NCBI RefSeq assembly: GCF_020422885.1
Contig: NZ_CP084622.1
Coordinates: 544,001-608,000 of the forward strand
DNA length: 64,000 nucleotides
Source of the DNA: Mesobacillus sp. S13
GTDB lineage: Bacteria; Bacillota; Bacilli; Bacillales; Cytobacillaceae
Reading direction: 5' to 3'
The notes beneath the pieces are model-generated. The model ran no database searches, was not told where the DNA came from, and saw only the letters and a list, made by a program, of their open reading frames with translations. A program made the position numbers and the translations under genes. Positions 16,126-24,284 of the stretch are shown here, piece by piece. How positions within the stretch are numbered: the stretch's first letter is position 1; each line of letters begins with the position of its first letter.

Positions 16126-16815
16126 TCAGCTATTCGGTTTTAATATTAATACGACCAAGCTCTTATCGATATCGAAATTCCATGACACAAAAGCGTTTTC
16201 CACTTTGGCTTCGAGATACGTCTCCAGCTGTGGTGTATGCTCGTTCAACAGCCTCTTTTCAAGGTTACGCTTGGCAATGGTGAGGGCCTCGGTAAAGCCC
16301 AAATTGATCATTTCTTTTTCTACACTGATCAAGATCTCATTCCTAATGATGACCAATGTTCTTGGGTTCAGCATACAGGAAGTAATGCTGCCGGGTGGTT
16401 TTTCCGCTTTTATGCTCACCTTAATGATTTCGTCATGGACCTCATCCTGGTTATTGTAGAAGTATTCCTGTTCATCCATCTGACTTTCCATAACGCCAAT
16501 GAACATGCCGGTATGGCTGTCAAGATTCCAGTCATAATGAAATTCATTCAGGTTAATATCAAGATTCATTTTTAGGAAAGCTTTGATTTCCTCAGTCAGG
16601 GTCTGCATCAGCATATCCCTGATTTTCTCCACATATTTGCTTTGTTCGTTTGTCATTAATTTATCTTCCATCGGAGACAGAAAGTCTTTGATATACACGG
16701 TGATATAGGGATGGGCAATAGTAGCGAATACAGAACCAGGACCTTTGCCGAAATGTTCCCGTAGAATTCTTCCTATGTAACTCCCCAGATCTTTTTCCTT
16801 ATTCCTTAAATCCAT
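16126..16815 (-). CDS. DUF2294/MpsC family protein with two domain copies
   Basis: The 229-residue protein starts MDLRNKEKDLGSYIGRILREHFGKGPGSVFATI. Two related halves can be seen: GKGPGSVFATIAHPYITVYIKDFLSPMEDKL and APGSITSCMLNPRTLVIIRNEILISVEKEM, each with a beta hairpin and helix of the DUF2294/MpsC family. The family name derives from a Na+-translocating membrane-potential system, but its members' role is poorly defined. The ATG at 16815 follows AGAAGG by nine bases and aligns with the start of the paralogue at 17120. A paralogue lies divergently 305 bases away. Confidence 0.78.
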   Translation of the reverse strand: MDLRNKEKDLGSYIGRILREHFGKGPGSVFATIAHPYITVYIKDFLSPMEDKLMTNEQSKYVEKIRDMLMQTLTEEIKAFLKMNLDINLNEFHYDWNLDSHTGMFIGVMESQMDEQEYFYNNQDEVHDEIIKVSIKAEKPPGSITSCMLNPRTLVIIRNEILISVEKEMINLGFTEALTIAKRNLEKRLLNEHTPQLETYLEAKVENAFVSWNFDIDKSLVVLILKPNS

Positions 16816-17119
16816 TCTCGTCATCCTTCTCAGATTCAGGCATGATATCCCTAGTCCATTTATTTTTTTGACGAAATGTAAAAAATGCTATTGAAAAAAC
16901 CAGCGATTTTATCATCCATTTTTACTTACATATTTTCTTTCTACATTCCTTTCTACATTGATCAAGCGAATCCCTTTGAATTTTGTGTTTTTATCTGAAA
17001 AAATGGGGGAAAATTGGTAAAAAGCATATTCACAGTTTTATGTTGTTTGAAATTGATGATAAAATAAAAAAAGGAAAGAGGATATGATGCTTCTTTCTTT
17101 AAAAAGGGTGGACCCTAAA

Positions 17120-17818
17120 ATGGATATTAAAGCACAGCAAACAAAATTGGCAAATAATTTTGGCAAGCTGCTGCGTGATAAATTTGGCAAAGGGCCAGAA
17201 GTGATTCATGTTACAATATCCCGGCCGTATGTATTGGTGTATATAAGCGGGTTTATTTCACCAATGGAGCAGGCGCTTCTGGAACAGGGACAGGAACTTA
17301 CCGTCCTGACGACACGGGAGTATTTGATGAAATCATTGGACCCTGAAATTTGCGGGCAAATTAAAGCTTTAACTGATATGGAAATACAGCATATGTATTA
17401 TGATTGGAATTTGCAGAACCTTTCCGGAGTTTTTGTTGCCATCAGTCCGGATAGCCCGGAAGAGGGAGCAGACTCCAGGGCTGATTATGAAGGCAGAGAT
17501 GAGGTCCACAAGGAAATCATCCATATAAGCGAGCAAGCAGAAAAAGCACCTGACAGTGTTTACTCTTACATGCTCAGCTCCCGGTCATTGATTGTCATCC
17601 GGGAGGGAATATTAGTGCCAATCGAAAAGCAGTTGGTTTCCCTTGGATTTCATGAGACATTACGCGTAGCAAAAAGACAGCTTGAAGGCGGTATGCTGAC
17701 TGGAAGCACCCAGTTTTCTGAAATACTTGATTCGAAAATCCAGGATATCTTTGTTGACTGGGATTTTCATCTTGATAAGAGTGTCATCACTATAATCCTA
17801 AAACCAAATAAAGCATAG
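17120..17818 (+). CDS. DUF2294/MpsC family protein with two domain copies (paralogue)
   Basis: The 232-residue protein aligns along its full length with the product of 16126-16815: MDIKAQQTKLANNFGKLLRDKFGKGPE against MDLRNKEKDLGSYIGRILREHFGKGPG. It also has two halves (IHVTISRPYVLVYISGFISPME and VYSYMLSSRSLIVIREGILVPIE). The start at 17120 is supported by AAGGGTGG upstream and by the paralogue. It is transcribed away from its partner, so the two share the promoter region at 16816-17119. Confidence 0.78.
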   Translation: MDIKAQQTKLANNFGKLLRDKFGKGPEVIHVTISRPYVLVYISGFISPMEQALLEQGQELTVLTTREYLMKSLDPEICGQIKALTDMEIQHMYYDWNLQNLSGVFVAISPDSPEEGADSRADYEGRDEVHKEIIHISEQAEKAPDSVYSYMLSSRSLIVIREGILVPIEKQLVSLGFHETLRVAKRQLEGGMLTGSTQFSEILDSKIQDIFVDWDFHLDKSVITIILKPNKA

Positions 17819-17851
17819 GCAGTGGTGATCTGGACACATTGTGCCAGACCT

Positions 17852-17905
17852 AAGCCGAGAAGAGCAGGTTAAACCCCTGTTCTTTTCGGCTTTTTCTTTT
17901 TTTAA
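17852..17905 (+). terminator. Rho-independent terminator
   Basis: The arms AAGCCGA...AAGAGCAGG and CCTGTTCTT...TCGGCTT form a long stem, followed by a T-rich run, 33 bases after the stop at 17818. Confidence 0.85.
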
Positions 17906-17982
17906 CAGTTAAGCATACCTAGGCTCCTTTTGTTGCAGCACATACGTCAGAAATCAACCTTACTACGAAAGGGATTTTACAG

Positions 17983-18147
17983 ATGAACGACATCGAAATG
18001 GCATTACTGAAAAATGAACTACAGCGGCTGCAAGCGGATTATCAAAAATGTGAGGATGAACGGCTTAAGGAGTATATCATGGAGGACATCGTGCTGATCG
18101 AGCACGCGATCAATATGAGAGTAAGCGAGGCAAAATCCAAGGTGTAA
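17983..18147 (+). CDS. Small helical protein, 54 residues
   Basis: ATG at 17983 starts MNDIEMALLKNELQRLQADY and the frame ends VSEAKSKV at TAA 18145. It is charged and strongly helical, with heptad-like Leu/Ile spacing. A GAAAGGG lies ten bases upstream of the ATG. It follows a strong terminator and precedes a second terminator at 18178-18222, so it may be an independent small transcript. I do not recognise a family. Confidence 0.55.
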   Translation: MNDIEMALLKNELQRLQADYQKCEDERLKEYIMEDIVLIEHAINMRVSEAKSKV

Positions 18148-18177
18148 TGGAATTAGGGGTGTGGGACATCCCTCATT

Positions 18178-18222
18178 CTCCCTTCCGTATTTGTTTGTAA
18201 AACGGAAGGGGGAGGGTGTTTT
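18178..18222 (+). terminator. Terminator hairpin after the small gene
   Basis: CTCCCTTCCGT and ACGGAAGGGGGAG pair around a loop and are followed by GTGTTTTTG. It ends the transcript of the 54-residue gene and may also serve the minus-strand gene at 18240, on which side the flanking A-run is weaker. Confidence 0.65.
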
Positions 18223-18239
18223 TGTACATTAAAAAGGAA

Positions 18240-19121
18240 CTATATAGCTGTGTGATTTTTATTTAGTTCACTTTTTTCTACAGAAAATCCAATTCTGTTT
18301 AATGCTCTTTCAAGGCTTGCTTCAATCGTAATTCCTTTAAGGTTATTATTATATTCTATTGCTTTTAATGCTAAATCGGGCCTTATTCCTGTTAAAATCG
18401 GTGTTACCCCGACCAATTTCAAGATGCTTGCGATTCTCAGCAAGGAGGAAGTAACGACGGCATCAATCTGGATAATTCCTGATAGATCAATGATCAAGTA
18501 TTGAAGGGACAGCTCCTTACTCTTAGTAAGAGCAGCATAAATGATATGCTCTACACGTTCTTCGTTCATCAAGCCTATAACAGGCAAAATGGCCACTCCA
18601 TTTGTTATGGGGACGAACGGTGCCGATAAATTTTGGATCTGTTTGTTCGCATAATCCAAATCGAGCACATAGGTAAGTAAAGATGCCATCGTTTCAAACA
18701 TCTCTATATGTTCCTGGCTTAATTCAATTGGCTTTTTATCCAGACCACAAATGGTGCCATAATTCTCACCATTGCCATAATAGATGGGGATGCCGATAAA
18801 GCAGCCGCCCCCTAAGTTTTTGGTCACATTAAGAGCCGCCGTAAGCTCGTTTTTATGAAGGTCCGGGATAAAGAGGCTTTCTCTTCCGTGATCCACACTC
18901 AATTTACAAAAGGTTTCTCCGAAAGGCAAAGTATCACCTTGTTCTAATAAAACCTCGTCCTTATTGAATACATTGACAATTTCATTTATTCGCTGATCAT
19001 TTCTAGCTATGAACAGTGTATTGATATCGATGAATTTACTCATGATTTGAAGAATATCATTTGCGGCTTCTTCAAAATTCTTAAATGATTTTAGTTCCTT
19101 GATCATGCTGTTAGCTGACAT
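18240..19121 (-). CDS. GAF-STAS signalling protein (RsbR-like)
   Basis: The 293-residue protein has an N-terminal GAF domain (about 15-160: FIDINTLFIARNDQ, FGETFCKLSVDHGRESLFIPDLHKN, GGGCFIGIPIYYGNGENYGTICGLD). A C-terminal STAS domain follows (about 170-275: GVAILPVIGLMNEERVEHI, YLIIDLSGIIQIDAVVTSSLLRI, GVTPILTGIRPDL). This is the layout of RsbR paralogues that sense a signal through GAF. AGGGG precedes the ATG. It probably works with the RsbT-like kinase at 15550-15960. Confidence 0.87.
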   Translation of the reverse strand: MSANSMIKELKSFKNFEEAANDILQIMSKFIDINTLFIARNDQRINEIVNVFNKDEVLLEQGDTLPFGETFCKLSVDHGRESLFIPDLHKNELTAALNVTKNLGGGCFIGIPIYYGNGENYGTICGLDKKPIELSQEHIEMFETMASLLTYVLDLDYANKQIQNLSAPFVPITNGVAILPVIGLMNEERVEHIIYAALTKSKELSLQYLIIDLSGIIQIDAVVTSSLLRIASILKLVGVTPILTGIRPDLALKAIEYNNNLKGITIEASLERALNRIGFSVEKSELNKNHTAI

Positions 19122-19389
19122 TTTTACCCTACCCCTGCAAATTGATTTCTTCTATTAAGATAAACAATATCTTTAACTCCCATACAAAGTTTCTCAATAG
19201 TATATACACATAACTTTACTTAAACAAACATGAATGCGTGTTTAAGGATACTTGATGGTCCTTTGTTCCCGGTGCTTATTCATTGATCTCGGTTAAAGGA
19301 ACAAATAAGGTAGGGGATTCCATTCCAAACTTAACAGCAGATGATCCATAGCTTATTAGACGAACAATACATTTCTACAGGGATGTGAA

Positions 19390-19533
19390 TCATTTGCGCG
19401 ATTCTATTTCTGACTGGTGTACGAGTTCAATATTCCTGTTTGCTGGATTTCTGATTTCAACATAGCCAGATTCATATTGATGCACAATAATATGTTCTTT
19501 CCCTTGATAAATGACTTTTTCCTCATTCGCCAA
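19390..19533 (-). CDS. Small conserved-looking protein, 47 residues
   Basis: TTG at 19533 is preceded by GGAGGCGAC and encodes (M)ANEEKVIYQGKEHIIVHQYESGY, followed by VEIRNPANRNIELVHQSEIESRK. The hydrophilic beta-rich sequence and good ribosome binding site support a real small gene. Alternate residues suggest a small SH3-like barrel, but I cannot name a family. Confidence 0.55.
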   Translation of the reverse strand: MANEEKVIYQGKEHIIVHQYESGYVEIRNPANRNIELVHQSEIESRK

Positions 19534-19646
19534 ACAAGTCGCCTCCGGTGAAAAAAGTTTTAGTTACTTATACCTAAAAATTGCGTGCTGTAAACTTAAA
19601 TCAATATTGTGAGACATATCGCCATTGCTTGAGAAGAGGAAGGACC

Positions 19647-19772
19647 CACTGCTCCTTCGTTTGCGATGGGCAGACAGCAAAGAACGCCTGGTTGATCAAC
19701 CAGGCGCTCAATTGGAGCAAGGGGAAGGAATTATTTTGGAGGCAAAAGGCAATGTCCCTATGCTTCGTCTGA
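19647..19772. repeat. Mosaic repeat: metallo-beta-lactamase gene fragment plus REP-like element
   Basis: Positions 19647-19679 match the segment near 20830 of the beta-lactamase-fold gene (CTCCTTCGTTTGC, GGGCAGACAGC) with three differences. Then comes a perfect 22-base palindrome at 19685-19706 centred on TTGATCAA. After it, TCAATTGGAGCAAGGGG and GGCAAAAGGCAATGTCCC resemble the composite repeats at 22978 and 28633. Confidence 0.55.
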
Positions 19773-20414
19773 TCAATAAAGCCTGTTTGTATATCCTTCC
19801 TTTAATTCTTTTGCCACTTGTTCAGGGGTCGTGTTTGGCAGCTTTGCGTGTGCAACCAGCATGCTGGGGACAGAAGGAAGGGCTTCTTTCTGCAGCCATG
19901 AGTCCGGCTGCCATAAGTTTGATCGGATAAAAGCTTTGGCACAATGAGCGTAACATTCCTCGACTTCTACTAAAATACCAAACAATGGAGTCTTGCCATT
20001 GACGGCTGTTTTTTCAAGAAGGTCAGAATCACGGCAGATATAGGCTTTCCCATTGATTCTTAAAGTCTCACCCAGTCCAGGTATGAGAAAGAGCAGGCCG
20101 ATATGAGGATTCGCAATGATGTTGTGAACAGAATCCATTCTTCGATTTCCAGGCCGTTCTGGGATAAAAAGATGCTGATCATCAAGAACGGCCACAAACC
20201 CCGGAGAATCGCCGCGTGGTGAAACATCACACTGGCCGTCAGCGTTAGAAGTGGACATAGTTAAAAAGGGAGACTTTGATATAAAGTTTTTACAATGGTC
20301 GTCAATAAAAGAAATGACTTTATTCGCTGCCCTCGCGCTTGGATTTCCGATCGATGAACGAAATTCTTCAAATTCTTCCTGTGTTGAGATTATATCTTTA
20401 TAGTTTGATATCAT
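19773..20414 (-). CDS. PPOX-class FMN-dependent flavoprotein
   Basis: The 213-residue protein contains SPFLTMSTSNADGQCDVSPRGDSPGFV and ERPGNRRMDSVHNIIANPHIGLLFLIPG, the FMN-binding split-barrel pattern of the pyridoxamine-phosphate-oxidase-like family. It resembles the DR2398-type subgroup. The ATG at 20414 has AAAGGTGA just upstream; the open frame continues upstream but without such a site. The activity is unknown, likely reduction or oxidation of a small molecule. Confidence 0.82.
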   Translation of the reverse strand: MISNYKDIISTQEEFEEFRSSIGNPSARAANKVISFIDDHCKNFISKSPFLTMSTSNADGQCDVSPRGDSPGFVAVLDDQHLFIPERPGNRRMDSVHNIIANPHIGLLFLIPGLGETLRINGKAYICRDSDLLEKTAVNGKTPLFGILVEVEECYAHCAKAFIRSNLWQPDSWLQKEALPSVPSMLVAHAKLPNTTPEQVAKELKEGYTNRLY

Positions 20415-20622
20415 GAGGTCACCTTTCAAATTGGGTATTTGTAACAATGTTACCATTTATTAAGTTATAATTCATTACTTGCAGGGTCATTTGAAGATCA
20501 ATGAAGACCTAACAGGAAATCTCATCCAAAAGTTGTAGATAGATTACACCATCCTTCCGACGAGAACGCTTAATGTTTTTTTTATAATAAAGGTAAGAAA
20601 AAGTCATAGGAAGGTGTTCAAA

Positions 20623-21453
20623 ATGAACCATTTTATCTGTAATACATGCGGTGTCCAATATCCCCATTCTGCTCATGCTCCTGAATCCTGCCCGATTTGT
20701 GCTGACGAAAGACAGTACATTCACCCGGATGGACAGTCATGGACAACGCTTCAACAGCTTGTAGATTCAGGGAACTATAAAAATACCATTGTCCAAGAAG
20801 AGGAAGGACTGTACAGCGTTACCACTACTCCTTCGTTTGCAATTGGGCAGACAGCCTATTTAGTTCAGAATGATGGGTTCAACTTGCTATGGGACTGCAT
20901 CACCTATCTGGACGAAGAGACAGAAAAGGAAATCCATTCTCTAGGAGGAATCGATGCCATCGCATTGTCCCATCCGCATTACTATTCGACACAGGTGGAA
21001 TGGGCTGAAGTATTCGGAGCAAGCATTTATATCCACGAAAACGATCGCCAGTGGGTCACTAGGCACAGTGACAGGATCATCTTCTGGTCTGGGGATTCTT
21101 TGGAGCTTGATGGTGGCGTAACATTGCATCGTTTGGGTGGCCATTTTCATGGGGGAAGTGTTTTACACTGGGAAAATGATGTGAACAAGCAAGGAGTACT
21201 TCTTACTGGTGATATTATTCAAGTGGTCGCCGACCGACAATGGGTGAGTTTCATGTACAGTTATCCAAACCTTATCCCGTTGCCAGCTACCAAGGTTCAG
21301 GAGATGGCAGTCAAAGTCAGCGTTCTGGATTTTAACAGACTATATAATGCATTCCATCGTGTCATTAAGGAAAATGCCCATCAATCTGTTCAAAAATCCG
21401 CTAAGAGGTATATTGAGGCATTGGAGGGGAAGTTCGTTCATATAAACCACTAA
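20623..21453 (+). CDS. Rubredoxin-like/metallo-beta-lactamase-fold protein
   Basis: The first 35 residues carry a zinc-ribbon or rubredoxin-like C-x2-C...C-x2-C (CNTCGVQYPHSAHAPESCPIC). A metallo-beta-lactamase-type fold follows (AYLVQNDGFNLLWDCITYL, GIDAIALSHPHYYST, LGGHFHGGSVLHW, GVLLTGDII). The usual H-x-H-x-D-H is changed to H-P-H-Y-Y, so metal binding must differ from the norm. GGAAGGTG precedes ATG 20623. Fragments of a relative of this gene are found at 19647-19679 and 28513-28593. Confidence 0.78.
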   Translation: MNHFICNTCGVQYPHSAHAPESCPICADERQYIHPDGQSWTTLQQLVDSGNYKNTIVQEEEGLYSVTTTPSFAIGQTAYLVQNDGFNLLWDCITYLDEETEKEIHSLGGIDAIALSHPHYYSTQVEWAEVFGASIYIHENDRQWVTRHSDRIIFWSGDSLELDGGVTLHRLGGHFHGGSVLHWENDVNKQGVLLTGDIIQVVADRQWVSFMYSYPNLIPLPATKVQEMAVKVSVLDFNRLYNAFHRVIKENAHQSVQKSAKRYIEALEGKFVHINH

Positions 21454-21754
21454 ATCCATTCACTTATCATATAGAAAAAAGAAGGCTTACCTTGTCCTTT
21501 GGCAAGGAAGGCCTTTATTTTGTTTTACACCAATCTCGAATTGTCCATATGTCTTCCATCGTACCATTCTAGCCCATTGAAATTAGAATATACTATTGCT
21601 AGTAGTCTATAATTATAGATTATTGGAACATGAATCATGATGATGTTGGTGCGATTTATTTATCATGCCCGTCTTGTTTGCAAAAAAGTATTGTCGGACC
21701 AGGAAGACGCTTCAGGTTCAGGCTAATGAATAAGCGAGAGGTGGATGCTGTGAA
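21454..21754. other. Intergenic region with terminator and probable promoter
   Basis: The beginning holds the terminator of the beta-lactamase-fold gene. The remainder (to 21754) contains an AT-rich stretch with dyad symmetry (TATAATTATAGATTATTG near 21610) likely to carry the promoter of the molybdoenzyme gene. No gene is seen. Confidence 0.5.
21482..21526 (+). terminator. Rho-independent terminator
   Basis: AAGGCTTACCTTG pairs with CAAGGAAGGCCTT around an eight-base loop, followed by a T-rich run. Confidence 0.78.
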
Positions 21755-22942
21755 ATGTGGAAAAGATTAAAAAGACTTCACCATTTGAATGGATATGCTA
21801 CCTTATTTTTATTCATAAGTGGGATCTTGCTTTTCATTCCTTCATTAAGGGGGCCATTGGCTTCATACCGTGTCATGTTGAAGGATGTCCATATTTGGAT
21901 CGGTTTTGCCACTGTTGCCTTCCTGCTGCTGTATGTCCGCTATTTTGCTTTCCATTACAAAGTGATAAAAAAACAACCTGGGAAGAAGCGGAATCTTGCG
22001 ATGGTCATTGGATTGATCATTGGCTGGATCATTAGCGGTACGGTTCTGACGTTTCAAAGGAGTCTTCCTGAAGAACTCGTTCAAGCTTCATTGATCGTAC
22101 ATGATGTATTCACCTGGATTGGTCTGCCGGTCCTCCTTTTCCACTCCGTGACTAGGTCAGGATGGTTTCGGAAAAGATCAGATCAACTGCAAGAAAAAAA
22201 GAAAGAACTATATGCCTTCAGTCGCAGAGGATTTTTCAAATACGGCATTGTCACTTTGCTTGCGATCTTTTTGGGGCCATCTATTTATAAATGGCTGAAA
22301 CAAGTGATGGATGATGGCGGATCGACACTGCAGGAGGTGGCGCTGAACAGCACAAATGAGCTCTCGCCGCTGCCGATTCCCGCCACGCAATCGTCCCCTC
22401 CCATTGGTGGAGGGTATGATGGCAAATTTCGTGTTTATACAGTAACGGAGATACCGGCCTTCACGAATGAAAATTGGAATTTTACGATTGATGGCCTGGT
22501 TGATGAGCCAGTGTCGTTGTCATGGGAAGAATTCGTCAAATTGAAGAGGACAGTCCAGGTCAGTGACTTTCACTGCGTTACGGGATGGTCCGTGCTTCAT
22601 GTCACGTATGAAGGCATCCTGCTGAAAGATCTCATGAAGAAGGTTAAGCTGAAAGAGAACGCCTCCCATCTGAAATTTTACTCGGGCGACGGAGTCTATA
22701 CTGACTCATTATCCCTTGAACAGGCATCCTTGGATGATGTCATGGTCGCTGTGCTCATGGATGGAGAGCTGATCCCGTCAGACTATGGAGGTCCCGTCCG
22801 GCTGATTGTCCCCAAAATGTATGCCTATAAATCAGTGAAGTGGCTCGTCAGAATCGAAGCCATCGATCATGTGCACGAAGGCTACTGGCAAGTGAGGGGA
22901 TATGATACCGATGCATGGGTAGGAACATCAGGGACAACTTAG
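21755..22942 (+). CDS. Molybdopterin-dependent oxidoreductase fused to a cytochrome b-like membrane domain
   Basis: The 395-residue protein begins with about four membrane helices bearing conserved-looking His residues (RLHHLNGYATLF, DVHIWIGFATVAFLL, IVHDVFTWIGLPVLLFH), a cytochrome b-like, possibly haem-binding, anchor. A fifth helix follows an RRGFF motif that resembles a twin-arginine signal core. The C-terminal half (from about 225) is a sulfite-oxidase-fold molybdenum domain with the metal-ligand Cys in FHCVTGWSV (residue 274). It includes GVYTDSLSLEQA and YGGPVRLIVPKMYAYKSVKWL. This is like an MsrQ-MsrP pair fused in one chain. The substrate is unknown. Confidence 0.85.
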   Translation: MWKRLKRLHHLNGYATLFLFISGILLFIPSLRGPLASYRVMLKDVHIWIGFATVAFLLLYVRYFAFHYKVIKKQPGKKRNLAMVIGLIIGWIISGTVLTFQRSLPEELVQASLIVHDVFTWIGLPVLLFHSVTRSGWFRKRSDQLQEKKKELYAFSRRGFFKYGIVTLLAIFLGPSIYKWLKQVMDDGGSTLQEVALNSTNELSPLPIPATQSSPPIGGGYDGKFRVYTVTEIPAFTNENWNFTIDGLVDEPVSLSWEEFVKLKRTVQVSDFHCVTGWSVLHVTYEGILLKDLMKKVKLKENASHLKFYSGDGVYTDSLSLEQASLDDVMVAVLMDGELIPSDYGGPVRLIVPKMYAYKSVKWLVRIEAIDHVHEGYWQVRGYDTDAWVGTSGTT

Positions 22943-22977
22943 AAAAATAGAGTGTGAATAAATAAGAGAGCAAACAG

Positions 22978-23102
22978 GGAGCAAAGGGTGACGGACCTTT
23001 TGCTCCTTTTTTCGTCATTGTTTTTGGAAGCAAAAGGTACGTCCCTTTGCTTCCTAACTATTTCGGTTCCCGAATGAGACGCGAGAACCGTCCCTGTGTC
23101 TC
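22978..23102. repeat. Composite hairpin repeat, copy upstream of the sucrose operon
   Basis: Three hairpins follow one another: GGAGCAAAGG/CCTTTTGCTCC with a T-run, GGAAGCAAAAGG/CCCTTTGCTTCC, and GGTTCCCGA/GAGAACC ending GTCCCTGTGTCTC. A copy with the same order and orientation lies at 28633-28767, beyond the sucrose genes. The first hairpin could also terminate the molybdoenzyme transcript. Confidence 0.75.
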
Positions 23103-23182
23103 TTAAAGTAGCATCTCCATGTTATAATGAAAAAAACATTGTCTGGACAAGTGGGGCCGGGCTTTTTGGAGTGGATGTAAGG

Positions 23183-24166
23183 ATGACGACGATTGCGGAT
23201 ATTGCTCGTTTGGCAGGTGTTGCCAAGAGTACGGTTTCCCGATATTTGAATGGGGGTTCTGTCGGTGAGCAGACGATGAGGAGAATTGAGCGAGTGATTG
23301 GGGAGACGGGTTATTCTCCGAATACTTTTGCTCAGAGTCTAAAGGCGAAGAAGACGAATATCATTGGTACGGTCGTTCCTCGTCTTGATTCTTATGCTAC
23401 TTCAAAGACCCTGATTGGGATTGATGAGAAGTTGCGGGAACTGAATTATCAAATGCTTGTATCCAATACAAGCCAGGATTTGGACCGGGAAATTGAGAGT
23501 CTGTACAGTTTGGCGAAGCAGAAAGTTGCGGGAATCATTTTGCTCGCGACAAAGGTGACCGAGCGGCACCTGGAAACGATTCAGGAAATCGGCATTCCTG
23601 TTCTGCTTGTCGGGCAGCAGCATGAACAGATCTACAGCCTGATCCACGATGATTTTGAGGCGGGGAAGGCAATTGGCAGGTTCATGGCACAAAAAGGGCA
23701 TAAGCGGATCGCTTATCTGGGTGTCTCGGAAGAAGATATTGCGGTAGGGGTCAAAAGGAAGCAAGGCTTTGCCGGTGCGATAAAAGAGGCTGAAGAGATG
23801 AAGGTTCGTTATTATGAGACGAGCTTTAAAATCGGTGACGCGTTAGAAAAAGTGCCTTCTATTTTAGAGGAATTTCGTCCAACGGCAATTGTTTGTGCAA
23901 CTGATAATATAGCGATTGGCGCCTTGAAAGCTGCCTATTCGAAGGGACTGAAGGTTCCAGAGGATCTCTCGATAACTGGATTTGGCGGGTATGAGATCAC
24001 GGAGATGCTGAATCCTGGACTTACCACGGTACAATTCTTTTACAAGGAAGCCGGGGGAATGGCTGCAGATAAAATCGTCCAACTCGTGAATGAGGAAGAA
24101 ATTCAGATGTTGAGTGTTTCCGATTTTAAAATTATTGAGCGAGAAAGCGTTGACATTTTGAGTTAG
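23183..24166 (+). CDS. scrR: LacI family repressor of the sucrose operon
   Basis: The 327-residue protein starts MTTIADIARLAGVAKSTVSRYLNGG, the LacI-type DNA-binding domain (residues 1-50 with the hinge at about 55). The periplasmic-binding-like ligand domain follows (IVPRLDSYATSKTLIGIDE and GGYEITEMLNPGLTTVQF). It lies upstream of scrA, and the gap between them holds GGAACCGGTTCC palindromes typical of sucrose repressor operators. It should repress scrA-scrB-scrK until sucrose (as sucrose-6-phosphate or fructose) is present. GGAGTGG precedes the ATG. Confidence 0.85.
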   Translation: MTTIADIARLAGVAKSTVSRYLNGGSVGEQTMRRIERVIGETGYSPNTFAQSLKAKKTNIIGTVVPRLDSYATSKTLIGIDEKLRELNYQMLVSNTSQDLDREIESLYSLAKQKVAGIILLATKVTERHLETIQEIGIPVLLVGQQHEQIYSLIHDDFEAGKAIGRFMAQKGHKRIAYLGVSEEDIAVGVKRKQGFAGAIKEAEEMKVRYYETSFKIGDALEKVPSILEEFRPTAIVCATDNIAIGALKAAYSKGLKVPEDLSITGFGGYEITEMLNPGLTTVQFFYKEAGGMAADKIVQLVNEEEIQMLSVSDFKIIERESVDILS

Positions 24167-24187
24167 CTTGCTATAATAAAATTAAAT

Positions 24188-24262
24188 TAATGGAACCGGT
24201 TCCGAAATCGAACCGGTTTTACTTTACCGCAGTTTGGAACCGGTTCCAAACAAACCGGTAAT
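24188..24262. promoter_or_regulatory. Sucrose repressor operators between scrR and scrA
   Basis: GGAACCGGTTCC occurs as a perfect palindrome at 24192-24203 and 24236-24247, with centres 44 bases apart (about four helical turns). AACCGGTT lies at 24211-24218 and AACCGGTA at 24253-24260. These four related sites fit a LacI-type repressor binding two main operators with looping. Confidence 0.82.
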
Positions 24263-24284
24263 ACCAAACAAAGGAGGAATTACA

